From assembly GCA_003551645.1 (NCBI GenBank), contig PUND01000121.1:1-37830 (forward strand): DNA of 37,830 bases, in the 5' to 3' direction. Under the pieces are notes generated by a model. That model was not told the DNA's origin, made no database searches, and saw only the letters and a program-made list of their open reading frames with translations. Made by a program: the position numbers and the translations under genes. Position 1 is the stretch's first letter, and each line of letters begins with the position of its first letter. This DNA is from Phycisphaerae bacterium (lineage in GTDB: Bacteria; Planctomycetota; Phycisphaerae; SM23-33). This document shows, one piece after another, positions 7,374 through 15,882 of this stretch.

Positions 7374-8462
7374 GTGCTATCCTCGCCGTCGGCGTCCTGT
7401 CCATACCGGGCCGAGATCTGCACAGTGACCGACAGCGACCTCGACACCCGCCTGCTCAATCAGATCCAGCAAGCCGTACCGCTTGTCCGCGCGCCTTTTC
7501 GGGAGCTGGCGGACTCACTCGGATGCGATGAACAGGCCGTGCTTGAACGCCTGCGCGATCTTCGCGGCCGCGACGGCATAATCCGCGAAATATCCGGCAT
7601 CTTCGACGCGGCCGCACTGGGCTATCGCCAGGCGCTGGTGGCGATGGCGGCCCCGCCGGGCCACCAGGACGCCGCCGGCTCGAAGGTCGCCGAGCATCCC
7701 GGCGTATCACACTGCTACCTGCGGCAATTGCGGGGCAGACCCGACACGCCGCCCTACAACCTCTGGCTGACGCTGGCGGTAAGCCCGGAAAGCTCTCTGG
7801 GCCTGGAGGAGACCGCCGGGCGACTGGCCCGGCTCGCCGGCGCTACCAGCCACGCCGTCCTGCCCGCCCTGCGGCGGTACAAGCTCTCGGTACGCTTCGA
7901 TGCCGGCTCGTCAGGGCTGCTCGCCACGACCGAGCCGGCCGGCCATACGGCGACGGCTACCGAACTCACCGACCGCCACAAGAGAGCGGTCAGAGCGCTT
8001 CAGCAGGATTTGCCCCTGGAGGGAGAACCCTTCGACGCGCTCGCCGCCGCCGAGGGGCTGGGAACCGGCGAACTGCTACAGATCGCCCGCGAACTGCTCG
8101 AGTCCGGGGGCATGCGCCGCTACGCCGCCGTGCTGCGCCACCGCGCCGCCGGGGCGAAGGCCAACGTGATGGTCGCCTGGCGGGTCGCCGAGTCGGCCGC
8201 CGACACCGCCGGCGGACGAGCCGCCGCCTCCGACAGGGTCAGCCACTGCCTGCTCCGCAAAACAGCCGACGACTGGCCCTACAATCTCTACACCATGATC
8301 CACGGCAGAGACGAGCAGGACTGCCGGATGACCATCGACGAGCTTGCCGCAATCACCGAACTAAGCGACCGGGTGGAACTGTGGACCGTCGCCGAATACG
8401 CCAAACGCCGCGTGCGACTGTTCACAGATGATGAGCAAAACTGGGAACGCGGGAATATCTGA
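7374..8462 (+). CDS. Fused siroheme decarboxylase AhbA-AhbB (Lrp/AsnC-like)
   Basis: Two tandem Lrp/AsnC-like units, each a helix-turn-helix followed by a ferredoxin-like fold. Unit 1 spans about residues 20-170 (LLNQIQQAVPLVRAPFRELA; GVSHCYLRQL; YNLWLTLAV). Unit 2 spans about 205-350 (ANVMVAWRV; VSHCLLRKT; WPYNLYTMIHG). These motifs belong to AhbA/AhbB/NirDLGH, which remove two carboxylates from siroheme to give 12,18-didecarboxysiroheme in the alternative haem route. AhbA and AhbB are usually separate, about 150-residue proteins; here they are one chain. The GTG at 7374 is poorly supported; the GTG at 7425, just before DSDLDTRLLNQIQ, is likelier. A radical SAM gene faces it 53 bases downstream. 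Confidence 0.85.
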   Translation: MLSSPSASCPYRAEICTVTDSDLDTRLLNQIQQAVPLVRAPFRELADSLGCDEQAVLERLRDLRGRDGIIREISGIFDAAALGYRQALVAMAAPPGHQDAAGSKVAEHPGVSHCYLRQLRGRPDTPPYNLWLTLAVSPESSLGLEETAGRLARLAGATSHAVLPALRRYKLSVRFDAGSSGLLATTEPAGHTATATELTDRHKRAVRALQQDLPLEGEPFDALAAAEGLGTGELLQIARELLESGGMRRYAAVLRHRAAGAKANVMVAWRVAESAADTAGGRAAASDRVSHCLLRKTADDWPYNLYTMIHGRDEQDCRMTIDELAAITELSDRVELWTVAEYAKRRVRLFTDDEQNWERGNI

Positions 8463-8515
8463 AAGACCCCGGCGACTTCGGCCGCGGTGGCTCAAAGGAC
8501 GCCTCAGCACTTCCC

Positions 8516-10213
8516 TCACGCCGGCCCGTGACGCGTGGGTGTGATGCCCGCCGGCTCGGATGCGTCCGAATCCATCACGGCGACTCCCGCTTCGACAAGG
8601 CGGTTCCAGTGCTTGCCGTTGAAGACGCACCCCGGATCGCCGGCGTGCAGTTGCCCGAAGTAGGCATCCGCCCGCGCCCGGCACCCGCCGCAATAGTTGC
8701 GGAAGGCGCAGACCTCGCAGTGGTGCAACCGCCGGTCGCGGTCGTTGAGGATGTCCCAGAAAACACTGCGCCGGAAAATATCCATCAGCGGCTTGTCCCG
8801 GACATTGCCCATGACCCGGTGGGGCAGGTACACGCAGGGGGTAACGTCGCCGTTGGGTTCGATGCAGATGTAGGTCCGCCCCGCCCCGCAGCCGCCGAGG
8901 TACTTGGCCACCACACGGGCCTTTACGCCGCTGCCGCTGCCGGCGTGCGAGCAGGTGGTAAGACCGTCTTCCAGCGCCGCACCCGCCAGGCACACGCGGC
9001 CGAGTTGAGGAGCCGTAGAGATAACGCCGATGCCTCCGCTCTGCATCCGTTCGTTCAGCATAGCCAGAAGGCGTTCCCGCTGGTCGGGGGTGATGTCGCC
9101 GGAGACCATCCGCAGACCCCTCCCGACCGGGATGAAGTTGAAGTGCGCGAAGCAGCCGGCGCCGATTCGCTCGGCGAAGTCGAGCATCGCCTCTACCTCA
9201 CCGATATTGTCCCGGTGGACGCACATGGCGATTCCGAGGCGAAGCCCCTCAGTGGCGACAACGTTCTTCGCACCCGAAACCGCCTTCTCCCACATGCCCG
9301 GAACGCCACGGAAGCCGTCGTGGGTTTGGGGGCTGACCGAATCGAGCGAGATTTCCACGTATCGCAGACCGGCGGCGGCGAGTTGCTTGGCCCGGTCACG
9401 GGTCATCGTCGTGCCGTTGGTGGCGAGCGTGACGTGCATTTTGTATCGCCGGGCGCGTTCGATTGCCGGCACGAGGTCCTTACTCAGTGTCGGCTCGCCG
9501 CCGCTGAAGGCGACCATCGGCATGTGGGCGCGGCCCATCTGGTCGATAACGTCCAGCTTCTCATCACACGAAAGCTCCCCCGAAACAGCGGCGTGGCGGC
9601 TGTCCTGGTAGCAGTGCCGGCAGGAAAGGTTGCAGCGGTTGGTGAAGTTCCAGACCGCGAACAGCGGCGCGGAGAATCGCTGGGGAACGGTCAGTCCGAA
9701 CTCGCCGACGCTGCGAGCCACTATCACCAGCCCGCGGACGGTCGGCGCGTGGTCGGCGAGACGGCGGCGGAAGGTCTGGACATCGGTATCGCCGCGGAAG
9801 CGGTCGATAAGCTTGTGGAGGGGCCAGTAACGGACCCGCTCGCCCGTTGGGGCTTCGGGGTTGCGGTAGCTGGTGATGACACGCTCGAGCGTGGTAAGCC
9901 CGTTCCGGTCTTTCCGGGCGAGGCGACGCAGCAGCCGTCGAAAAGCCGGATGCGCCAGCCACCGCTCCAGCGGATGGTGGTAGTCGATGCGCACGGCCGC
10001 GGGCGTGATGTGATCGGCCAGCGTGTCCTTCTGGCGCGCGTAGCCGCCGCTTGTCACAGACCCGTCGGTGTCGCGGTCTGCGCTCTTGTCGGCATCCGTG
10101 GACGGCGGGAATTCGTGGTCGTAGCGCTTGCCAAGCTCCGCGGCGGTTGTGTGCTCGGCCGCTGCGGTATAGGACGAGTCGCCGCCGGGATTTTCCCTGC
10201 CGCTGCTGATCAT
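8516..10213 (-). CDS. Radical SAM/SPASM protein resembling AhbC/AhbD haem-synthesis enzymes
   Basis: A 565-residue enzyme. The radical SAM core begins at CNLSCRHC (Cys194, Cys198, Cys201 bind the SAM [4Fe-4S] cluster), with GGEPTL and ATNGT motifs following. The C-terminus has a SPASM-like cysteine set (CIEPNGDVTPC; CEVCAFRNYCGGCRARADAY; GDPGC) of the kind in AhbC, AhbD and NirJ, which modify propionate groups of haem precursors. The first about 170 residues are an extension without a recognised domain. The adjacent AhbA-AhbB fusion supports a role in the siroheme-to-haem route, but AhbC and AhbD cannot be separated here, and another peptide or cofactor substrate is possible. Start ATG follows the upstream stop by one base (TAGCATG), suggesting coupling. 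Confidence 0.72.
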   Translation of the reverse strand: MISSGRENPGGDSSYTAAAEHTTAAELGKRYDHEFPPSTDADKSADRDTDGSVTSGGYARQKDTLADHITPAAVRIDYHHPLERWLAHPAFRRLLRRLARKDRNGLTTLERVITSYRNPEAPTGERVRYWPLHKLIDRFRGDTDVQTFRRRLADHAPTVRGLVIVARSVGEFGLTVPQRFSAPLFAVWNFTNRCNLSCRHCYQDSRHAAVSGELSCDEKLDVIDQMGRAHMPMVAFSGGEPTLSKDLVPAIERARRYKMHVTLATNGTTMTRDRAKQLAAAGLRYVEISLDSVSPQTHDGFRGVPGMWEKAVSGAKNVVATEGLRLGIAMCVHRDNIGEVEAMLDFAERIGAGCFAHFNFIPVGRGLRMVSGDITPDQRERLLAMLNERMQSGGIGVISTAPQLGRVCLAGAALEDGLTTCSHAGSGSGVKARVVAKYLGGCGAGRTYICIEPNGDVTPCVYLPHRVMGNVRDKPLMDIFRRSVFWDILNDRDRRLHHCEVCAFRNYCGGCRARADAYFGQLHAGDPGCVFNGKHWNRLVEAGVAVMDSDASEPAGITPTRHGPA

Positions 10214-10214
10214 G

Positions 10215-10709
10215 CTATTCCCCGTCGCGCGGCGCCACGTCGATTTCGACTGTCGGCCGGACGTCCGGACGACCGTTCAGTTTCGCCGAGAGTCGGATTG
10301 TCTCTGCCGTCGGCCAGTCCCGCCCGACCGTCAGGTCCATATCGAACTCGCGCTGCTCGCCGGCTTCCAGCGTCCAGGGTACGATAGCCATGGTGGCGGC
10401 CTCTGGATACTTCTTGACGGTGGTCCAGCCGGCCCATGTCTCCCGCCAGATGTGCACCAGCATAAGCGCGCCGGTGCGGGAGGTGATGTTGATCGGCTCA
10501 TCGTGTGTGTTGACGGCCGTGAGGGTGACCTTCAGCTTGTCACCGACGGCCACCTCGTGGTCGGAGACCTCCAGCTTAAGTTGCAGGCCGTCGGCCTCGG
10601 CCATCTGGGGTTCGCCCGGGTCCACGGGTTGCGGCTCGGGTGCCGCGCAGCCGGCGCAGAGCACCGCCACTACCGAAAGACACGCGCACATCATTGGGAA
10701 AGCTTTCAT
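10215..10709 (-). CDS. BsuPI-like small lipoprotein
   Basis: A 164-residue protein with a signal peptide ending at a lipobox-like CAGC (Cys21). The mature part is a single immunoglobulin-like beta sandwich (GLQLKLEVSDHEVAVGDKLK; LTAVNTHDEPINI; LEAGEQREFDMDL) matching the BsuPI intracellular-proteinase-inhibitor fold by pattern. It lies between two radical SAM genes with a four-base ATGA overlap to the upstream gene and a one-base gap to the downstream one, so the three are translationally coupled. Why an exported lipoprotein sits between two cytosolic radical enzymes is unexplained; a link to a membrane-lipid product is one possibility. Confidence 0.72.
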   Translation of the reverse strand: MKAFPMMCACLSVVAVLCAGCAAPEPQPVDPGEPQMAEADGLQLKLEVSDHEVAVGDKLKVTLTAVNTHDEPINITSRTGALMLVHIWRETWAGWTTVKKYPEAATMAIVPWTLEAGEQREFDMDLTVGRDWPTAETIRLSAKLNGRPDVRPTVEIDVAPRDGE

Positions 10710-12589
10710 GACTTCGTCTCCTCGCTCTTGATCTCATCGGGCTTCAACGGCACGGCGAACGCCGCTTCGGTCGCCGCGCGGTATTCCGGACCGCAGTTGT
10801 GCGTGCAGAACGGGAACACGCCCGCGGGCGTGGAATACAGTATGACGCATCGCTTCACTCGCTCCACGTCGAAATTGTATCGGTCCTGGAAGTGCATGCC
10901 GGCGCAAAGCAGCGTCTTGTAGGTGTGCTTTTCGCCCTCGCCCCGCCCGGCGTGCTTATCCACCAGCCCCTGGAGCGTCCGGACGAAGCGCTTGACGTCC
11001 AGGTCCGGCGGAGCCGAATCGGTCTTGAAGTGCCGCCGGAACATCCTCAGCGCACGGAACTTGTCCAGCCGGGTCAGTCGGCCGCGGCGCTTGATGCGGG
11101 CAGCCAGGGCGTTCATCTCCGAGAACATGCCCTCCACATCGACGACTTCCGGGAACGAGTACGCCCGGCCGTCGGGCGATACCAGAAAGTACGTCCCGAA
11201 AGCGCAGTCCGGGTGACAACTGGGTCGGATTTTTGGCCGACCCGTCAGGGCTTCCAGGAACTGGCCCAGAGGGGCGACTATGCTAAGCGGGAACATATCC
11301 CGCAGCGGGCTAGCCCCGGAGACGGCGGCCAAGTCATGGGCCAGGTCCCCCAGCGTGTACCGCTGGGCGGTGCGCTGTTGCTCATCTATCCGTCCGGTGA
11401 AGGCCACCGGCTGGTAGCTTATGGCGCTGATCACGTCCACGTTATCGGCCGCGAACCGGAAAATCTCGCCCACATGGTGGTCGTTGACGCCGCGGATGAT
11501 CGTTGGGACCAGACATATCTTCATACCGGTCCTGCGGCAGTTCTCTATTGTGGCGAGCTTCTTTTCCCACAGTCCGGGAAAGGCGCGGGTGTAGCGGTGT
11601 GGCTGCTCGCCGACACCGTCGAACTGCAGGTACAGCGTGTGCAGCCCGGCCTCGGCCGCTTCGTGGGCGAAGGTCTCATCCGCCAGGCGCACACCGTTCG
11701 TGGCCGCCTGGATGTGACTGAAGCCCATATCGCGGGAGGCCGAGAGTATCCGCAGGAAATCCGGATGCAGCGTCGGCTCGCCGCCGGTGAACTGCACGGC
11801 CGTGGCGGGAGTGGGTCGGAAGCCGCGCAGCACCTTCAACTGACGGACAATCTCGTTGTAGTCCGGCTCCAGGACCTTTCCCGTGGCCGCGGCGTTGGCA
11901 AAGCAGACCGGACAGCGCAGGTTGCAGCGGTTGGTAAGGTCTATCTGCGCCAGGCACGGGCTTGACAGGTGCTGGTTGCACAGCCCGCAGTCCGACGGGC
12001 AGACCTTGCCGTCGGTTACCTGTGGTCGCCGGTGGCCGGGGTGTTCCTCGAAGGTCCACCATAGTGCTTTGGAATACAGCAGCGCGTCAGAGTTCAGGCA
12101 ATCTCGGAAATGGCCGTGCTCCGGACAGGATTTCTCCATCAAGACGGCCCCGTCCTCGACGAATATCCGACCCACGACCAGCGCGCAGCACTCCGGACAG
12201 AGCGTCTCCACGGTCCGCGGCAGGCGCCTCAGGACCGGTCGGATTCGATAGCCGAGGAATGTCTGCTTGGCGCTTCCCGGCCGGTCGCTTTCGACGGACG
12301 TCCAGATGTGGTCGTGGTGTACCTCGCGCCGCTCGCCGCAACCGTCGCAGTCATAGGTCAGGACAATCCGGTCGCCTGCCCTGTCGAAGACGCTCCGCAC
12401 GACACGCCGGCAGACGGGGCACGTCGCCTTCGTTTCCACGGGCAGTTCGCCGAAAAGGTGGGCAAAGCGGCGCACCTCGCGCCGACGGTCCTCAAGAGCC
12501 GACAGGTCGCCTTCGCCTCGGCTCCAGCGCAGGCGCCGGCCGGGGGCCGAAGCAGCCGTCGAGGTTGCGGAAGAATCGGCCATCTCCAA
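10706..12589 (-). CDS. Tes/MJ0619-family radical SAM enzyme
   Basis: Up to 627 residues; the ATG at 12583 (MADSSATS) is preferred to the TTG at 12589. Domains in order: N-terminal metal-site cysteines (CPVC, CDGC, CPEC, CPEHGHF), then CPSDCGLC, the radical SAM motif CNLRCPVC (Cys220, 224, 227 from the ATG), QFTGGEPTLHPDF, QAATNGVRLADE, LYLQFDGVGE, and late cysteines (CHPDCAFG; CTHNCG) for extra clusters. This pattern matches the archaeal Tes/MJ0619 family, whose tetraether lipid synthase joins lipid tails through sp3 C-C bonds; some relatives were linked to methanopterin methylation. Bacterial homologues are candidates for making membrane-spanning lipids. It heads a three-gene coupled unit. 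Family confident, substrate unknown. Confidence 0.75.
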   Translation of the reverse strand: MEMADSSATSTAASAPGRRLRWSRGEGDLSALEDRRREVRRFAHLFGELPVETKATCPVCRRVVRSVFDRAGDRIVLTYDCDGCGERREVHHDHIWTSVESDRPGSAKQTFLGYRIRPVLRRLPRTVETLCPECCALVVGRIFVEDGAVLMEKSCPEHGHFRDCLNSDALLYSKALWWTFEEHPGHRRPQVTDGKVCPSDCGLCNQHLSSPCLAQIDLTNRCNLRCPVCFANAAATGKVLEPDYNEIVRQLKVLRGFRPTPATAVQFTGGEPTLHPDFLRILSASRDMGFSHIQAATNGVRLADETFAHEAAEAGLHTLYLQFDGVGEQPHRYTRAFPGLWEKKLATIENCRRTGMKICLVPTIIRGVNDHHVGEIFRFAADNVDVISAISYQPVAFTGRIDEQQRTAQRYTLGDLAHDLAAVSGASPLRDMFPLSIVAPLGQFLEALTGRPKIRPSCHPDCAFGTYFLVSPDGRAYSFPEVVDVEGMFSEMNALAARIKRRGRLTRLDKFRALRMFRRHFKTDSAPPDLDVKRFVRTLQGLVDKHAGRGEGEKHTYKTLLCAGMHFQDRYNFDVERVKRCVILYSTPAGVFPFCTHNCGPEYRAATEAAFAVPLKPDEIKSEETKS

Positions 12590-12871
12590 TCACTATCCCT
12601 TCACAACGACAGGCATATCGAGCACCTCTGCCCGATCGACTCGTAAACAACACAACCGGTAACGAAATCCAGTCACGCCCGGGCCTGCGGGTGCGTCTTC
12701 GTCCGGGGTTCAACACAACATCGACGATTCACCGCCCGGCCAGAATCATTCTAGTCAACATAGACAACGAAGCCGTGGTTTCATTTGCGACCGCCCGTCG
12801 GGAAAACAATTGTCGCCCCGGGGCCTTCGCGCGGCCTTCAGTTCCGGCCGCGCCGGGACCGCAACCTACGG
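12590..12871. other. Intergenic region upstream of the Tes-like gene
   Basis: No gene is supported in these 282 bases. It must hold the minus-strand promoter of the radical SAM cluster and the 3' end of the gene at 12872. A minus-strand TAGAAT lies inside a small palindrome (AGAATGATTCT) near 12748, but I could not find a convincing -35 partner. Base composition drops in GC relative to the flanking genes, as expected for a regulatory region. Confidence 0.35.
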
Positions 12872-14161
12872 CTATTCCTCGAAATATGCCGGATAACGCC
12901 TGGGCTTGCGTTTGCGCTTTCGATAGCTGTGTGCAAGCTCCATGAAGATATCCAGGTCGCGTTCAATGTTGCTGCTGGTGGCGTCGAAGTAGAAGTTGCG
13001 TATGGGCAGATTGTCGTGGTCTTCGCTGACGGTGTGGTACACCGCCTCGGAGACTATCCCGTTCATGCACGAAAACGGGCTGATGTCGATTATCCCATCG
13101 ATACCTTTTTCGTGCAGGTATATGCTCTTACCAATGGACAGGACCATCTCGCCCAGCGCACCGTCGGCCGGCAGGTACGGCCAGGCCGGCTTCAGAACCT
13201 CCGAGTAAACGTCGTGCGGTTCTTCGTAGCCGACGAATTCCTCGGCGAACGGATCCAGCAGCTTGTGCTCGTCTCGTTGCTGAATGCCGTTCTTTATCTT
13301 CGCGCCGAGCATCGCCAGCGACACCGTCCGCCCGTCGCGCTTGAGCAGGTACTGCTGCGACCAGTTGGTGTACCAGACCCACTCGGTAACGTCGGACATC
13401 CACGCCTCGCCGCCGTGGGCCTCGATCTGGCGGACGGCGTCGTAGTTGCTGAATGTGTTCAACCGACAGAATATCTCGCCGACCACGCCTATCAGCGGCC
13501 GATCCCTGGTATAGCGAGCCGGGACGGCCCGGAACAGGTCCCGGGAGCGGACAAGCGCGTCGATGAGGGCCTCCATGCGCCGGCCTGCGGACATCTCCGG
13601 CGTCGAGAGCACCTCCTCGACAAACTCGATGCTCCGCTCGAACGCCTCGTCGGCCGCTCCGGGTTCGGTCTCGTAGGGGCGGGTCTTGAGCAGCATCTTC
13701 CGCAGCACATCCGAGGCAATAAGACCGCGCCACAGCGTGCGGATCATGTCGCTGCCGTGCTCGCCCATCTCGTCGTAGCTGTTCTTGCTGGAGGGCGAGA
13801 TTATCGGCACGTTATCGTGGCCGAGTTCGGCGAGCACTTGCTTGAAATACGGCGCGTACTGTCCGAAGCGGCACGGACCCTCGGCTATCGGCATGAAGAA
13901 CGCGTGCTTGTCCGGGTCGAAGTCGTCCGAGTGGATAACACGCAGGAAGTCGCCGATGGTGACCTTCTGCGGATAGCACTCCTCGCCGGAGCTGAACAGC
14001 CCTCCCAGCTCCAGTGTGCGGTCGTTCGAGGGCGGCGTTATGCGCGCATCGACTCCGATGCCGCGGAACACCGCCGCCGCAAGGCGTGCGCCGATGTATG
14101 TCATCGGCGGTATCCAGAGTGTCCTGCCTTCAAGAGGGTTTCGAGCGGTTTCTGTTGTCAT
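12872..14161 (-). CDS. 2-hydroxyacyl-CoA dehydratase/activase-related protein (COG3581 type)
   Basis: The ATG at 14161 (MTTETARNPLEG) is chosen because AAAGGA lies just before it; this gives 429 residues, while an upstream in-frame extension to 14260 looks non-coding. The protein resembles the uncharacterised COG3581/COG3580 group related to 2-hydroxyglutaryl-CoA dehydratase, with conserved cysteines in GEECYPQKV (Cys62) and EGPCRFGQY (Cys97), CRLNTFSNYD, and the late motif DISPFSCMNGIV. Such cysteines probably bind a [4Fe-4S] cluster. The ATPase (activase) half usually fused to or beside it is not in this window, which is unusual. Function unknown; a radical or low-potential reduction is an inference. 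Confidence 0.75.
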   Translation of the reverse strand: MTTETARNPLEGRTLWIPPMTYIGARLAAAVFRGIGVDARITPPSNDRTLELGGLFSSGEECYPQKVTIGDFLRVIHSDDFDPDKHAFFMPIAEGPCRFGQYAPYFKQVLAELGHDNVPIISPSSKNSYDEMGEHGSDMIRTLWRGLIASDVLRKMLLKTRPYETEPGAADEAFERSIEFVEEVLSTPEMSAGRRMEALIDALVRSRDLFRAVPARYTRDRPLIGVVGEIFCRLNTFSNYDAVRQIEAHGGEAWMSDVTEWVWYTNWSQQYLLKRDGRTVSLAMLGAKIKNGIQQRDEHKLLDPFAEEFVGYEEPHDVYSEVLKPAWPYLPADGALGEMVLSIGKSIYLHEKGIDGIIDISPFSCMNGIVSEAVYHTVSEDHDNLPIRNFYFDATSSNIERDLDIFMELAHSYRKRKRKPRRYPAYFEE

Positions 14162-14261
14162 GGTCCTTTTTCCGGTTGCCGGGGCTAGTTCGCCCCGCCT
14201 CCTGGCAAGCGTCTTGGCTTTCGGCCCGACGGCCGTCATGCTTTGTGTAGGATACAACAAA

Positions 14262-14522
14262 CGACCGCCCCGGCGGAAAGCATTTTCCCGGCAAAGCGGC
14301 GATCAGAGCGAATTTAACAGGCCTATGTTCCAGGCCAAGGAATGCCGACGGAACCAGCAAAAGCGAGGGGTGCGGTTACCGTGAACCAATGCCGGTCTTT
14401 CCCCGGCCGGGCGGAGCATGGAGTATCGGTTGGCCCGGCCGGCTCCCGGCCGATAGGATTGACCACGGCAAGGCCCGCACGGCCCTGAGACGCCCGACGA
14501 AACCGAACTTACGAGGTGAGTT
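14262..14522. other. Intergenic region between divergent genes
   Basis: Regulatory space between the COG3581-type gene (minus) and the DUF445 gene (plus). Its right half contains a perfect 10-base inverted repeat (14403-14442). The ribosome site GAGGTGA precedes the ATG at 14523. I could not assign a convincing promoter pair on either strand. Confidence 0.4.
14403..14442. repeat. Perfect 10-base inverted repeat with 20-base loop
   Basis: CCGGCCGGGC (14403-14412) and GCCCGGCCGG (14433-14442) are exact reverse complements separated by 20 bases. A further GGCCGG/CCGGCC pair overlaps the right arm, so two alternative folds are possible. There is no T-tract. It may be an operator, a transcript-stabilising hairpin or an attenuator before the DUF445 gene. 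Confidence 0.5.
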
Positions 14523-15815
14523 ATGAAATTCCTGCGTATCCCCGCTTACGCTGCCGCCTGGTATGCCGACCGGCTCAGGCGCATCCATGAAAAGGATGTG
14601 GCCCGCTGGGCCGTCGCCGAGATGGTCTGCATGAGCTTGGCTCTGTTGTCTCTGGTATTGCTGATAGTGCTTTCCATACTCCGGGCGGCCGGCGTACCGC
14701 CGGTGCCGTGGGTATCGTCCTATGTGCTGCCGATCATGATCGCCGGCGCTGTCGGTTACCTGACCAACCTGATTGCGATTACCATGCTGTTTCGCCCCTA
14801 CGGGCCGGAAGACAAACACCCCGTCGGCAGCATCCCCACCTGGAAGCAGGGACTCGTAACGAAGCACCGTACAGAGCTGGCCGAAAAGGCCGGAAGGCAG
14901 GTCGCCGACAACCTGCTGACTCCCGAGACGATAGCCGACGAGATAAAAGTGCTGCTGGACAGGGCCTTGCGGGACGAGGACCTCCAGGACAAGCTCCGGC
15001 GCAGCGCCGGGCCGGTCATACGGGAGAAGCTGCCGGTCATCGTGGACAGTATAAGTCCAGAAATCATGCGGTTCCTGCGCGGCGTGGTCGCCGCCGGGCT
15101 TACCAGGGACAACATGGTTGACCTGATGGACACCTCCATCCAGCGCATCCTCAAGAGCGAAAGCGGCAAGAGGCAACTGGCCGACTGGGTAACGGAAAAC
15201 GTCCGCATGCTGCTGCCGGAGATTGTCGAGCTTCTTCAGGATATGGCGAGGAAGTACAGGGACAGGGGGTTCTGGAAACGAACGGCCATGTGGGCGGCGG
15301 AGAAGACCAGGGCCCTTGACTGGGAAGAAGTCCGCGACGTGATTGAGCAGAAACTCGCCGAGAAGTCCACGCGAGACGAGATCATCGACCTGGCCGAGGG
15401 CTTTGTCCTGCGGCTGCGGGAATCCGTCGGCGGAGCGGACATGGCGCCGACCGTCAGGCATCTGCAGGACCACGCGTCAGATTTCGTCGTCACAGTCGTA
15501 GAGGACCACCTCGACAAGGCGCTGCCCGAGCTTGGCCATCGCATCGCCGACGACCGCACATTCTGGAGATGGCTGACCGAGGAAGGTCTGCCGTTGGTAT
15601 ATCCCTATATCGTGTCGTGGCTTGACGGCGAGGGCATCACGGAGATAAAGAACAACTTCGACGTGGCCGGCCGGGTCACCAACGCCATCAATGAGATGGA
15701 CGTCAAGCAGGTCCACGAAATTATCAACGACGCCAGCGCCCGACACCTCGGCGCCATACAGGTGCTGGGATACATCCTGGGAACGGTCGCGGGCATCTGC
15801 CTGCTGCTGGTTTGA
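14523..15815 (+). CDS. DUF445-family membrane protein
   Basis: A 430-residue protein with two N-terminal membrane helices (about residues 35-58 and 68-85) followed by the DUF445 hallmark around GYLTNLIAITMLFRPY. A long helical soluble domain (about 100-400) contains repeated segments of about 60 residues, and the last membrane helix is at the very C-terminus (VLGYILGTVAGICLLLV). This layout is that of the YheB/YjiN-type DUF445 family, whose members occur in many bacteria; their function is not established. The start is supported by GAGGTGA. It is a single-gene unit ending in a convergent region with two palindromes. Confidence 0.88.
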   Translation: MKFLRIPAYAAAWYADRLRRIHEKDVARWAVAEMVCMSLALLSLVLLIVLSILRAAGVPPVPWVSSYVLPIMIAGAVGYLTNLIAITMLFRPYGPEDKHPVGSIPTWKQGLVTKHRTELAEKAGRQVADNLLTPETIADEIKVLLDRALRDEDLQDKLRRSAGPVIREKLPVIVDSISPEIMRFLRGVVAAGLTRDNMVDLMDTSIQRILKSESGKRQLADWVTENVRMLLPEIVELLQDMARKYRDRGFWKRTAMWAAEKTRALDWEEVRDVIEQKLAEKSTRDEIIDLAEGFVLRLRESVGGADMAPTVRHLQDHASDFVVTVVEDHLDKALPELGHRIADDRTFWRWLTEEGLPLVYPYIVSWLDGEGITEIKNNFDVAGRVTNAINEMDVKQVHEIINDASARHLGAIQVLGYILGTVAGICLLLV

Positions 15816-15825
15816 GCTGGCGTGT

Positions 15826-15877
15826 CACGGCCGTCTCCGCCGTGAAGCTGTGCGGCGGCACGGCCATCTCGGCCGTG
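15826..15877. terminator. Tandem near-identical palindromes between convergent genes
   Basis: Two 19-base palindromes lie 14 bases apart: 15826-15844 (CACGGC ... GCCGTG) and 15859-15877 (CACGGCC ... GGCCGTG). They differ at only two of 19 positions. They fill the gap between the convergent DUF445 and erythromycin-esterase genes, so a bidirectional transcription end is the simplest role; a dispersed palindromic element is the alternative. No T-tract follows. Confidence 0.45.
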
Positions 15878-15882
15878 GTTGT

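Noticed and set aside
8528..10387. 619-codon + strand frame opposite the AhbC/D-like gene
   Set aside because: The minus strand has radical SAM motifs and coupled starts; the + frame shows no motif and is a composition artefact.
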